Of a DNA stretch of 64,000 nt, positions 26,834 through 35,379 are shown piece after piece. The position numbers and the translations under genes were made by a program. Source of the DNA: Kitasatospora fiedleri (GTDB lineage: Bacteria; Actinomycetota; Actinomycetes; Streptomycetales; Streptomycetaceae). Numbering within the stretch: position 1 is the first letter of the stretch; each line of letters begins with the position of its first letter. The stretch lies in contig NZ_OX419519.1 of the NCBI RefSeq assembly GCF_948472415.1, positions 1,550,001 to 1,614,000 of the forward strand, written 5' to 3'. The notes under the pieces are model-generated. The model ran no database searches and was not told where the DNA came from. It saw only the letters and a list, made by a program, of their open reading frames with translations.

Positions 26834-27787
26834 TTAGAGATACTCTTCTTCATCCTCCGGTACCAGTTCAATGAATGCTCGCAGTAGCGGGTAGCCCACG
26901 TCAGGCTCGACTGAGGCGATATAGCACGCCCATCCCAAAAGACGGCGCCGACGCATCCCTTCCTCCCTGCCTCCGAATTCCGCCATATAGGTTTCGTAGC
27001 CGAATTTAGATATCACATGCAGGATCCAGCGCATTTTACGCTTTACTTTGCGCGGGATCCGCGGCCCATCCGACTCGCCAACATAAAGTCCAGTAACGTA
27101 TTGCTGGCCACCGCGACGCATGAAAGCGGTCTTCCGCGCATTCACCGACCAGCCGGCATCGTCGAGAATGCGAGCGATATCAGCCGCATGGCGGTCAGTG
27201 ACGTCGCCACCAGAGAACGTTAGATCGTCCACATAGCGTGTAAATGACAAGCCCTTTTCCTGCGCGTACTCGATAAGTAGGAGGTCCGTACTCAGGAAGA
27301 TCAAATTAGACAGGAGGGGTGACGTACTAAGCCCGATCGGCAGCTTTCCGCCAATGGTGACGAGGTTGACAGCAATTTCCGCTGCCTTCTCTTCGTAACC
27401 CTGGCCTCGCAGCGCCGAATTTATCCTTCCGGCGTCGATCGATGGAAAAAAATCCTCAAGGTCCATGCGCAATACGCACCCTTTCGCAAGGTGCTGACTG
27501 GCATTACTGATCGTGGAACGCCCACGCACAAATCCGTGGACATGATCGGGAGCCTCGTACGGAAAAAATCTCGTAAAGCTCCGGTGCAAATTCTTGCTAA
27601 CGGTATCGAGGGCCACACCCGGGCGGAATACCTCTCGTACCCCGCCATGCCTCTTGCGGTGAATCCGCTGAGTATAGAGCTGCCCGGCACCCGAGGGAAT
27701 TTCCGAGGATAGCATTTCCAGAATTTTAACCGATACGCCGGCGTGCTCCGCCAGGTCATCAACTGCGTATGGCACTAGACCCCCCAC
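26834..27787 (-). CDS. Retron-type reverse transcriptase
   Basis: The 317-residue product shows the reverse-transcriptase blocks in order: RKRHGGVREVFRP (about 44-56), NASQH (95-99), RMDLEDFFPSID (107-118) with the first catalytic Asp, STSPLLSNLIFL (154-165), the YVDD box (185-188) in SFTRYVDDLTFSG, and VTGL (231-234). NAxxH and VTG motifs together are known marks of retron enzymes, which copy an adjoining msr-msd RNA into branched msDNA. A GTG at 27775 preceded by GGGGGG may be the true start instead. Base composition and codons (TTT, ATA, AAT) differ from all neighbouring genes, so it was acquired. The gene lies 148 bp downstream of a DUF3800 gene on the same strand. Confidence 0.9.
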   Translation of the reverse strand: MGGLVPYAVDDLAEHAGVSVKILEMLSSEIPSGAGQLYTQRIHRKRHGGVREVFRPGVALDTVSKNLHRSFTRFFPYEAPDHVHGFVRGRSTISNASQHLAKGCVLRMDLEDFFPSIDAGRINSALRGQGYEEKAAEIAVNLVTIGGKLPIGLSTSPLLSNLIFLSTDLLLIEYAQEKGLSFTRYVDDLTFSGGDVTDRHAADIARILDDAGWSVNARKTAFMRRGGQQYVTGLYVGESDGPRIPRKVKRKMRWILHVISKFGYETYMAEFGGREEGMRRRRLLGWACYIASVEPDVGYPLLRAFIELVPEDEEEYL

Positions 27788-27800
27788 ACTGGTAAGTCAA

Positions 27801-27881
27801 GAGGTAGGGCCGCACTCCCGTGCAAGGACTATCATGCAGCGCACGCGAACTCGCGCACAACGTTGACCACGACCCTACCTC
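27801..27881 (-). ncRNA. Candidate msr-msd RNA of the retron
   Basis: Read on the minus strand, GAGGTAGGG (27881-27873) is answered by CCCTACCTC (27809-27801), a perfect 9-bp pair that extends inward by a few wobble pairs. This corresponds in place to the a1/a2 repeats that bound retron RNAs. Inside are two short hairpins, CGCG-AGTT-CGCG and GCAC-GGGA-GTGC, and a CAACGTTG dyad. A TATAAT box lies just upstream. The span of about 81 nt is shorter than the best-known msr-msd RNAs, so the true transcript may be longer or this may be another regulatory structure. Confidence 0.5.
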
Positions 27882-27883
27882 GA

Positions 27884-27889
27884 ATTATA
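27884..27889 (-). promoter_or_regulatory. TATAAT -10 box ahead of the candidate msr-msd RNA
   Basis: On the minus strand the sequence reads TAGAATATAATTCGAGGTAG. A consensus -10 box is very rare in this GC-rich genome, and it would start transcription at about the first inverted-repeat arm. No good -35 hexamer is seen. Confidence 0.5.
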
Positions 27890-27935
27890 TTCTACCACAC
27901 ATGAACTCCAGCCTTGCATGCCACTTTATAGCATA

Positions 27936-28637
27936 TCAATGAAGGAGGTCCTTTCGACTGGATATGCGACCGTGCTCAAACGAATAGAGAAATGAAATGT
28001 ACGGTTCAATCTCACGAAAACCCCTATAGGCCCGGTCTGCCGGTTGCGTGCTTCGATCCGCCTTGAGCCATCTACTTACGGCTGCCATCACATAGTCGAT
28101 AATGGCTGTAGACATGTAGCCATCCTTAGCGACCATTGTGATATTAAGTCGGGGAAACGGCATAGCTTCACCGACTGTTTTGCGAGCCCGCCTAGCGACG
28201 CTATTTGGAAGTCTGCGGACAATCGACTCCATTCCTTCACTCTGCTCTATGTAGCAAATCAGTTCGGGCTCGCGGCGATGCTTGATCAATAGATCACTCA
28301 ACAATTTCACATACATGAACTCAATTCGCTCCGATTCCGCACCCCCAGTAATGCGCGTTCGATCAGTTACAACCATATACGCCTTGAAGAAAATTTCTCG
28401 CATGAGCTCTAGAAATGGGATAGAAACTTCCATCGGATTAGTTGAGCTGTGAAATCCAAGCCTGCGAAAGTCTTCGAAGCTGCCGAGTCCGCTCATGCTA
28501 TTCCTTGCAACGAGACTTTTATGCAGGCCGCGAATTTTTTCCTCGATTTCATCCGCGTCGTCACCCAACTCAACTGCCCCGACTATCAGCGGCTGGGAAG
28601 CGTTTCCGTTTCCCGACTCGTCCATAAATATCTTCAC
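27936..28637 (-). CDS. DUF3800 protein, candidate retron effector
   Basis: The 233-residue product begins MKIFMDESGNGNASQPLIVG. This N-terminal strand with Asp-Glu-Ser-Gly is the hallmark of DUF3800, an RNase H-like fold of suspected nucleases. Later acidic blocks (EFMYVKLLSDLLIKH, ICYIEQSEGMESIVRR) and the final DYVMAAVSRWLKAD with FREIEPYISFLY fit that family. DUF3800 genes have been reported beside one class of retrons (type VII in the published retron classification, from memory). Codon use is as atypical as in the reverse transcriptase, so the two probably arrived together. GAGG ahead of the GTG supports the start. An antiphage role is an inference. Confidence 0.8.
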   Translation of the reverse strand: MKIFMDESGNGNASQPLIVGAVELGDDADEIEEKIRGLHKSLVARNSMSGLGSFEDFRRLGFHSSTNPMEVSIPFLELMREIFFKAYMVVTDRTRITGGAESERIEFMYVKLLSDLLIKHRREPELICYIEQSEGMESIVRRLPNSVARRARKTVGEAMPFPRLNITMVAKDGYMSTAIIDYVMAAVSRWLKADRSTQPADRAYRGFREIEPYISFLYSFEHGRISSRKDLLH

Positions 28638-28730
28638 GGCGATTATCCTCTATAAGGCCTGCTGCAACGCCGCTAATTCATCCGCGACGTTTTCCCAATT
28701 TTGATCTTTGAAGACGGATCCTAGGCGGTC
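28638..28730. other. Upstream region of the retron-like operon and block boundary
   Basis: This short stretch should hold the promoter of the DUF3800 gene. On the minus strand TTGGGA is followed 17 nt later by TAGCGG, a weak pair. Its far end is the third IS427-type terminal repeat, followed by CTAG and the glycosyltransferase stop codon, where high GC resumes. Confidence 0.4.
28702..28720. repeat. Third copy of the IS427-type terminal repeat
   Basis: TGATCTTTGAAGACGGATC is the inverse of the left IS end and is followed by CTAG (28721-28724), exactly as at the right end of the complete IS (24533-24555). No transposase gene is attached to it. Confidence 0.85.
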
Positions 28731-29929
28731 TCAGCGGCCGAGCAGGCGGCGGGCGGTCGGCTTGACGAACTCGTAGCGGGACATCTGTTCGAGGTCGCGG
28801 AGCCAGGCGGTGCGGCCGGGGGGCCGGCGGAGGAGTTCGCGGTAGATCTCCTCGAAGGCGGTGGAGACGTGGCCGAGGGAGAACCGGTCCACGACCCAGT
28901 CGCGGCCCCAACTGCCCAGTTCGGCGCGGCGGGTGGGGCTGTCGGCGAGGGCGCGGATCTGGGCGGCGAGCGCCTTGGCGTCGGCGGGGTGGTCGCCGTG
29001 GCCGTACATGCAGCGGGAGGCGTGCGGTTCGACCAGCGGGCCGGGTTCGTGGACGGCGGTGTAGCCGCCCGCGCCGTGCACGATGACGGGTTTGGCGAAG
29101 GCGAGGCCGCGCAGGGCCGAGCCGCCCATGCCGAGGACGAGGTCGGCGGCCTGGTAGGCGGGGCGGGGGTCGGCGCGCTGGCCGGTGAGGACGATCGCCT
29201 CGCGGCCGAGTTCCTCGTTGGCGCGGGCGGCCTCGGCGCGCAGGTGCGCCTCGCTGGGGCCGCCGCCGACGACGGCGAGGACGAGGGCGGGGTCGTCGAG
29301 GAGGCGGAGGGCGGCGATGGTGCGGGAGACGCCGGCGTCCTTCTCCAGGCCGGAGACCAGGCGGGTGACGATGCAGAGCAGCAGTCGGTCGGGGCCGGCG
29401 CCGACCTCGGCCCGGAACTCGGCGCCGGAGACGGCGCCGGGCGCGTCGGCGTCGGTGTCGACGGGGGTTCGATCAGCCGCAGGTCGCGGTGGCCGAAGGC
29501 GCGGCCGTCGGGCAGCAGGGCGCCCAGGCCGAGCACCAGGGGCTGGTGGCGGGGCATGCCGCGGAGCATCCGGATGCCGTAGAAGGTGGTGACGACCGGG
29601 AGGCGGCCCTGGCGGCCGGGGCCGAAGTAGGCGTTCCGGGCGGCCCGGACCTCCCAGGCGTGGACGAGGTGGGAGCCGTGCTCGTCGGCGAGCCGGGTGA
29701 GGCGGGCCCGGATGACGGCGTGCGGGGTGCCCGGCTCCCCGGCGACCACCAGGTCGAGGCCGTGTCCGGCGGCGAGGTCGGCCAGCGGGGCGGGGCCGTC
29801 GACGCCCTGGGCGAAGAGCACCGGCTGGTGGCCGCGGTCGCGCAGGGTGCGGGCGATGTCGACGGCGTTGAGCTGGGCGCCGCCGAGGGCGAGGTTGTTG
29901 AGGTGGACCAGGACCCGGACGGATCGCAC
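28731..29929 (-). CDS. Glycosyltransferase family 4, one-base frameshift
   Basis: The N-terminal half is VRSVRVLVHLNNLALGGAQL, then VVTTFYGIRMLRGMP. The C-terminal donor domain, in the other frame, has MGGSALRGLAFAKPVIVHGA and HGDHPADAKALAAQIRALAD. Together they make a GT-B glycosyltransferase of about 399 residues. The frame changes near 29465, after RDLRLIEPP, and the total is one base short of a multiple of three. It follows the ABC exporter ATPase with a gap of 2 bp, so it belongs to the same minus-strand operon. Its end is the right border of the mobile block. Confidence 0.82.
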
Positions 29930-29931
29930 GC

Positions 29932-31131
29932 TCAGTCCTCCCACTGGTGCGGCACGAAGACCGGCGCGGCCATCACGACGGCGCGCGGCGGGGTGTCGAG
30001 CACCGGGCCGAACACGTCGAACTGGCCGGCCGAGTGCCAGCTCATCAGGGTGCCGCCGTCGGTCTTGCCGATCGAGTAGACGCCGGTCCACAGGGTGTAG
30101 CGGCCGCGCGGCAGCGGGAGCCGGGGGATGACGCAGGCGACCCGGTGGTCGCCGCCGGTCAGCCGGATCTCGTGGCTGATCTGGAAGATCGGGCTGGAGG
30201 TGCCCTCGCTGACGCCCAGGTGCAGGGTGGCGTCGCCGCGGTAGTCGCCACCGAGGGTGAGTTCGACGGTGACCGGCTCGTCGGTGTGCAGGGTGGCGGC
30301 GTCGCCGTCCTCGCCGCGCACCTCGTGCTTGAGCAGTTGCAGCGGCTCGCCGACCAGGGCGCCCGCCTCGGACTGCGCCTCGATGGAGTCGCGGTAGCCG
30401 GCCAGCGCGTCCTTGATGCCCGCGTCGACCCGGACGGTGCCCTGCTCCAGCCAGACGCCGCGGCGGCAGATGGACTGCACGGCGGGCAGGTCGTGCGAGA
30501 CGAAGACGATGGTGGTGCCCTGTTCGGCGACCTCGCGCATCCGGTCCAGGCAGCGCTGCTGGAAGACCGCGTCGCCGACCGCCAGCACCTCGTCGACCAG
30601 CAGGACGTGCGGCTCCAGGTAGGCGGCGACCGCGAAGCCCAGGCGCATCTGCATGCCGGAGGAGTAGAACTTGACCTGCCGGTCGATCGCGCCGCCGAGC
30701 CGGGCGAACTCGACGATGTCGTCGAAGCGCCCGGCGACCTCGCGGCGCTTGAGGCCGAGCAGCGCGCCGAACAGGTAGATGTTCTCCCGGCCGGTCAGGT
30801 CGGGGTGGATGCCGGCCCGGATCTCGATCAGGGCGCCGATCCGGCCGCGCACGTCGATCACGCCCGCGTACGGGTACATCACCCGGGTGAGCATCTTCAG
30901 CAGCGTCGACTTGCCGGAGCCGTTGGAGCCGATCAGGCCGACCGACTCGCCGGGCTCGATGTGCAGGTTGACGTCGCGCAGCGCCCAGCGCCAGTCCTCG
31001 CCGCGGTCGCCGCGCAGGCGGCGGACGGCCTGGTCGACCCGGTCGCGCAGCAGCATCCGCTGCTGGTCGGCGCGGAACCGCTTCCAGACCTGCTCGGTGC
31101 GGATGGTGCCCGCAGGGTAGTCACGCGACAT
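29932..31131 (-). CDS. wzt: Polysaccharide ABC exporter ATPase (Wzt type) with C-terminal binding domain
   Basis: This 399-residue protein has Walker A in VGLIGSNGSGKSTLLKML, the ABC signature as YSSGMQMRLGFAVAAYLE, Walker B in PHVLLVDEVLAVGD and the switch His in VFVSHDLPAV. After about residue 250 comes a beta-rich C-terminal domain (EPVTVELTLGGDYRGDATLH, GRYTLWTGVYSIGKTDGG) like that of Wzt proteins, which recognises the finished polymer chain. It powers export of a lipid-linked polysaccharide together with the permease whose gene overlaps it upstream. Confidence 0.93.
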   Translation of the reverse strand: MSRDYPAGTIRTEQVWKRFRADQQRMLLRDRVDQAVRRLRGDRGEDWRWALRDVNLHIEPGESVGLIGSNGSGKSTLLKMLTRVMYPYAGVIDVRGRIGALIEIRAGIHPDLTGRENIYLFGALLGLKRREVAGRFDDIVEFARLGGAIDRQVKFYSSGMQMRLGFAVAAYLEPHVLLVDEVLAVGDAVFQQRCLDRMREVAEQGTTIVFVSHDLPAVQSICRRGVWLEQGTVRVDAGIKDALAGYRDSIEAQSEAGALVGEPLQLLKHEVRGEDGDAATLHTDEPVTVELTLGGDYRGDATLHLGVSEGTSSPIFQISHEIRLTGGDHRVACVIPRLPLPRGRYTLWTGVYSIGKTDGGTLMSWHSAGQFDVFGPVLDTPPRAVVMAAPVFVPHQWED

Positions 31132-31975
31132 CGGCGATCCCCGTTTCCAGCTTCTTGAAGAGCAGGTAGCCGCCGACCAGGAAGACCAGCGAGCTGACCG
31201 CCGCGATCAGGGTCAGCCGGGCGTCGGGCGCCTCGCCGTACAGCAGCGCCTTGCGGTAGCCCTCGATGACCGCGCCGAGCGGGTTGACGCCGACGTAGAC
31301 CTCCTGGAGGCGCTGCGGGATCTTGGCCAGCGGGTACGCGACGGGGGTGGCGAAGACGCCCATCTGGGTGATGATCGGCAGCAGGTGCCGGACGTCGCGC
31401 AGGTAGACCACGGCGACCGAGAGGACCAGCGCGATCCCGTAGGTGAAGGCGAACTGGATCAGCAGCAGCGGCACCACCCAGAGGAAGGTGGCGGCGGGCG
31501 CCGTCCAGAACACCAGGAACATCAGGCCCAGCACGCCGACGCCGATCACCATGTCGACGGTGGCGACCAGCATGGTGGCGAGCGGGAACACCTCGCGCGG
31601 GCAGTAGACCTTGTTCAGCAGGCTCAGGTTGTTGGCCAGGCTGAGCGCGCCCTGGTTCATCGTGTTGGAGAAGAACTGCCAGACGATCAGGCCGAGGTAC
31701 GCGAACAGCGTGTACGGGACGTCGCCGGTCTCGATCTTGACCGCGCGGTGGAACACCAGCGTGAAGATCGCGCACAGCGCGAGCGGGGTGAGCACCGCCC
31801 AGGCGAAGCCGAGCACCGCCTGCTTGTACCGGGCGCGCAGGTCGCGCTCGGCCAGCGCCCGCACCAACTCCCTTGCGGCCCACAGCTCGTGGGCGACCCG
31901 GAGGGGGCGCAGCCGGCGTTTGAAGACCAGTTCGGGCGGTGGCCCGACCGGGGCCGCGGCGCCCGGTGGGGCCAC
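31121..31975 (-). CDS. wzm: Polysaccharide ABC exporter permease (Wzm type)
   Basis: The 284-residue protein has six hydrophobic segments. It starts with the amphipathic RELVRALAERDLRARYKQAV typical of this permease family, followed by AWAVLTPLALCAIFTLVFHR. It ends LVGGYLLFKKLETGIADVA. NPLGAVIEGYRKALLYGEAP is a conserved cytoplasmic loop. The GTG at 31975 is preferred because GGGAG lies 4-5 nt before it; the open frame extends to 32185 but with arginine-rich text. The gene overlaps the Wzt start by 11 bp, indicating coupled translation of the exporter pair. Confidence 0.92.
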   Translation of the reverse strand: MAPPGAAAPVGPPPELVFKRRLRPLRVAHELWAARELVRALAERDLRARYKQAVLGFAWAVLTPLALCAIFTLVFHRAVKIETGDVPYTLFAYLGLIVWQFFSNTMNQGALSLANNLSLLNKVYCPREVFPLATMLVATVDMVIGVGVLGLMFLVFWTAPAATFLWVVPLLLIQFAFTYGIALVLSVAVVYLRDVRHLLPIITQMGVFATPVAYPLAKIPQRLQEVYVGVNPLGAVIEGYRKALLYGEAPDARLTLIAAVSSLVFLVGGYLLFKKLETGIADVA

Positions 31976-32386
31976 CCGGCTCCCGCGCTCGTCGATGAGC
32001 TGTGCGCGCTGTCCCCCCACGGACTCCCGCCCTCCCCGGGGGCGGTGCCCTCCCCCGGTGCCTGTGCCGTCTGACTGCCGTCTGCCGGGCAGGTGCCCGG
32101 CGTCCGCCCGGCCCCGCCGGTCGCGCGGTGCTCCGCGCGGCTCGGGTCCGGCCGCTCCCCCCGGTCGGGCCGACCCGCGGACCACAATGACACAGAGTGT
32201 GCGGGGCGGGGGCGGGTTCGGTGAAGATTGCGGCAGCTCAGGCCGGTACGGGACGGTTCCGGACCGAACCGCCCTTTCCGGCCGGGGAGTTCGGGCGGGC
32301 GGAGGGCGGGCGGTCCGGGGGGCGGGGAGGCGGGGGCGGGAGGCGGGGGCGGCGAGGATCAGGTGGCGGCCGGACGGGGGCGGGGG
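31976..32386. other. Upstream region of the exporter operon with a G-rich tract
   Basis: No gene is supported here. It should contain the promoter of the wzm-wzt operon. From about 32285 to 32355 the plus strand is almost pure G with C and A interruptions, with many runs of three or more G, and could form quadruplex structures. Confidence 0.4.
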
Positions 32387-33138
32387 TCAGCCGGCGGGCC
32401 GGTCGGCGACCAGCCGGTCGAGCGCGGAGGGCATCCCGTCGACGCCCCGGCCTCGGTGGGCGAGGTCCGGCCGGTGCCGTCGACGACCACGGTGGGCAGT
32501 TCGGCGATCCGGTTCCGGGCGAACAGCTCCGGGGCGTCCTCGACGGCCCGGTCGACCTCGGCGGAGCGGTACGCGGCCCGGAACTTCGCCGCGTCGACGC
32601 CCTGGGTGGCGACCCAGTCGGCGGCGGACTGCTCGGTGGTCAGGTCGGCGCCCTGCTCGCGGACCGCGCGGAACACCGCGGCCTGTAGCCGGTCGACCTC
32701 GCCGAGCCGGTCCAGCGCGTAGAACAGCCGCGCGTGGGCCCGCTGTTCGGCCTCGTCGGGGCTGCCGGTCCAGACCGCGGGGACCCGGCGCAGCGTGACG
32801 TCCGCCTGGTGCTCGGCGGCCCAGCGGGTCAGCGGCTGCTCCAGCAGGGCGGAGTGCGAGCAGTCGTACCAGAAGAACTCGACCGCCTCGTGGGCGCGTT
32901 GGGCCTTCGGCGCGGCCGGCAGCGGGGCCGCCGGGTCCAGCGGACGGGTCACCGGCACCGGCACGTGCTGCTGGGTGGGCCCGGACGGCTGGACGGCGGG
33001 GAACTGGTGACCGAGGGTCGGCAGCTGCTGGCCGTGCGGCAGCGCGGGGAGGGCGGACGCGGCCCCGGCGGCGGCCGGGGCGGCCAACAGGCCCCCGGCG
33101 ACGGCGAGCAGGACAGTGGTTCTGAGCAGCGACTTCAC
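32387..33138 (-). CDS. Secreted DsbA-like thioredoxin-fold protein with a single Cys, frameshifted end
   Basis: A signal peptide (MKSLLRTTVLLAVAGGLLAA, then PAAAGAASA) leads to a Pro-rich linker and a thioredoxin fold: HEAVEFFWYDCSHSALLEQ, RRVPAVWTGSPDEAEQRAHA, and ARNRIAELPTVVVDGTGRTS with the cis-Pro loop. In DsbA the active site is CPHC; here it is CSHS (Cys93, Ser96), so the second Cys is absent. It may be a monothiol isomerase-like or binding protein outside the membrane. The last residues, GVDGMPSALDRLVADRPAG, are in another frame after a one-base loss near 32440. Confidence 0.75.
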
Positions 33139-33397
33139 CCGGGCAGCCTGGCAGGCCGGGCGGGCGGCGTTCCAGGTGATCGGGCCCCGGTCGGCGGAAT
33201 TCGCCGGATCGGAGCAGCGCGCCGGGACGGTGGTTCGAACGTTCGTCGGGCGTTCGGGCCCCGTCTGCCGCGGCGGCGGTCGGCGGCTGCGACGACGGCT
33301 GCGCGGTGGTGCGGCGGTGGCTTCGGCTGTGGTCCCTCGGGCTCGGTGGGCGGGCGCGCCCCCGCTCCGGCGCCCACCTGCTTCGGGGGACGGCGGG

Positions 33398-34132
33398 TTA
33401 CTTGCCGTCGTGCTTCCACTGGGCGCGGGCCTCGGCCTCGCTGGCCTTCGGGACGCCGAGCTGGATCTGGTCGGAGCCCTCCTCGGCGATCGGGCAGTAG
33501 CGGCCGTCCTTGACCTGCGCGGTCAGCCCGAGCACCTCGCCGTTGCGGACCAGCTCCAGCACGTCGCCGGTGGTGCAGGTGGCGTTGGCGGCGACCGGCG
33601 GCGAGGAGAGCCAGCTGACGGCCTGGTAGACGGGCGTGCCGGGGTGCAGCACGGTGCCGTGGGCCCGGTCGGTGGCGAAGCTGCCGCCGCCCAGCACACC
33701 GCTCCTGAGCTTCGTGAAGGTGCCGGGGACGTGGTCGGTGCGCAGATCGGGGCCGCCGTAGACGACGCAGTCGTGGCCGCTGGTGTTGGTGAGCTTGAAG
33801 ACGCCGTTGATCCGCGGGTCGGCGCTCCGGTCGAGCGTCAGCTCGGCCTTGACGTCGCTCTCCTTCTCGGAGTTGCCGCAGATCGGCACGTCGGCGGCGA
33901 CCGTGCCGCCGGTGCCGCCGGTGCTCCCGGCGGGGGCGGTGGCCGAACCGCCGGTGCCACCGGTGCCGCCGGTGCCGCCGGACGGGGTGGCGGCGGGCGG
34001 CGCGGCGGGGGTGCTCGGGGCGGTGGAGGCGGCGGGCGCGGCGGTGCCGCCGTCCTCCGGGTCACAGGCCGTCAGGGCCAGTACGGCACAGGCGGCCAGG
34101 GCGGCCAGGGCGGCGGGCTTGCGGACGTTCAT
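33398..34132 (-). CDS. DUF4232-type lipoprotein
   Basis: The N-terminus MNVRKPAALAALAACAVLAL ends in the lipobox LTAC, so Cys23 should be lipidated and the protein held on the outer face of the membrane. A Gly/Thr/Pro-rich linker with GGTGGTGG repeats precedes the globular part: VFKLTNTSGHDCVVYGGPDL and SWLSSPPVAANATCTTGDVL. These match the DUF4232 beta-sandwich common in actinomycete lipoproteins. Cysteine pairs suggest disulphides, which fits an extracellular location. Its function is unknown. Confidence 0.75.
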   Translation of the reverse strand: MNVRKPAALAALAACAVLALTACDPEDGGTAAPAASTAPSTPAAPPAATPSGGTGGTGGTGGSATAPAGSTGGTGGTVAADVPICGNSEKESDVKAELTLDRSADPRINGVFKLTNTSGHDCVVYGGPDLRTDHVPGTFTKLRSGVLGGGSFATDRAHGTVLHPGTPVYQAVSWLSSPPVAANATCTTGDVLELVRNGEVLGLTAQVKDGRYCPIAEEGSDQIQLGVPKASEAEARAQWKHDGK

Positions 34133-34300
34133 CTCGGGCTCCTGCGGTGGTTCTCGGTGGCCGCCGGTCGGCGGCAAGCATCACCACGGCGTCCGGGTAT
34201 CGGGCGGTTGCGGGCCCGGACGTCCGGTACAGCGCTGTGACACAAGCCGCTGCGCCGGGACCTCGGACGGGGCGTCGACCGCCGTCCGGGAGCGGCCGGT

Positions 34301-35379
34301 TCAGCGCGGGCGGGCGACCTCGCGCAGCAGGTGCTGCCAGGCGGTGGTGACGGGGGCCAGGTCGAAGTGGGCCAGGGCGTGGGCGCGGGCGGCGGCGGCG
34401 TAGCGGGTGCGGTCGGCGGCCAGCAGGGTGCGCAGGGCGGCGGCGAGCGCGGCGGGGTCGCCGGGCGGGGCGAGCAGGCCGGTCTCGCCGGGGCGGACCA
34501 CGTCGGAGACCCAGCCGACGTCGGTGGCCACGGCGGGGACGGCGGCCAGCGCGGCCTCGATCAGGACGCCGGGGACGCCCTCGGAGTCGCTGGTGAGCAG
34601 CAGCAGGTCGGCGGCCCGGTAGAGCGCGGCCGGGTCGGCGAGCGGGCCGAGCAGGTGGGTGCGCGGGCCGGGGACGAGGGCGGGGCGCAGCGGGCCCTCC
34701 CGGCCAGCGCGAGGTGGACGTCCCCGGGCAGCAGGGCGTGCGCGGCCAGCGCCAGGTCGGGGCGCTTCTCGGGGCTGAGCGCGCCGATCCAGGCGATCAG
34801 CGGGGCGTCGGCGGGCAGCCCGAGGGCGGCCCGGGCGGCGGCCCGCTCGGCGCGGTCGGCGGCGGGCGGGAAGCGGTCGGCGTGGCGGGCGTTGGGCAGG
34901 GCGCGCAGGCGGCGGGCGGGGAGCCGGAAGCGGGTGCGCAGGAGCTCCACGGCGTGCGGGGAGATCGCGGCGACGGCCGCGGCCCGGTGCAGGAGGGCGC
35001 CGACCCGCAGGCGGCGCAGCGGGTCGGCGGTCCAGTGCCGGGGGTCGCCGATGTTGACGTACACGAAGGGGGTGCGGGCGGCGAACAGGCCCAGCGCGCA
35101 CGCCTGGAGGGTCGAGGAGCCGTGCGCGACCACCACGTCGGCGTGGGCGGCGGCGCGGCGCAGCGCGCGCAGCGTGGCGGGGTGGTGCCGGGAGGGGCCG
35201 AGCACGGGGACGGGCGCCCCGGCGGGCAGGCCGGCGGCGGCGTCGGGGTGCGGGTGCAGGGCGACCAGGGCGGAGTGCTGGCCGCGGCGCAGCAGTTCCT
35301 CGTGCAGGTCGCGGGCGAGGCGCTGGGCGCCGCGGGCCCTGGGGTCGGTGATGACGTGGAGTACCCGCGGCTCGGCCAT
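34301..35379 (-). CDS. Glycosyltransferase family 4, one-base frameshift
   Basis: The first part, MAEPRVLHVITDPRARGAQR, holds the acceptor domain with VVVAHGSSTLQACALGLFAA. The donor domain follows with APLIAWIGALSPEKRPDLAL. After a frame change near 34703 come GPLADPAALYRAADLLLLTS, DSEGVPGVLIEAALAAVPAV and GETGLLAPPGDPAALAAALR. The E-x7-E pair is in the second of these blocks. The total is one base short of a multiple of three. The gene diverges from the next glycosyltransferase and probably acts in the same polysaccharide pathway. Confidence 0.83.

Larger units (their letters stand above)
23640..28720. mobile_element. Candidate composite unit carrying the retron-like genes
   Basis: The left end (AGATCGTCTTCAAAGATCA) and the inverted far end at 28702-28720 (GATCCGTCTTCAAAGATCA) share 15 contiguous bases. 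CTAG flanks both sides (23636-23639 and 28721-28724). The interval contains the IS427-type element, a palindrome-rich segment, an IS630-type element and the retron-like island. Joining the outer flanks restores a plain boundary between the methyltransferase and the glycosyltransferase. Movement as one unit is an inference. Confidence 0.55.

Noticed and set aside
26834..27787. Group II intron maturase
   Set aside because: The protein is only about 317 residues, lacks maturase and endonuclease domains, has the NAxxH and VTG marks of retron enzymes, and no intron domain V/VI structure was seen around it.
28449..28704. Small plus-strand frames opposite the DUF3800 gene
   Set aside because: They are antisense to a gene with a clear family start, have no convincing ribosome-binding site, and differ only in frame over the same bases.
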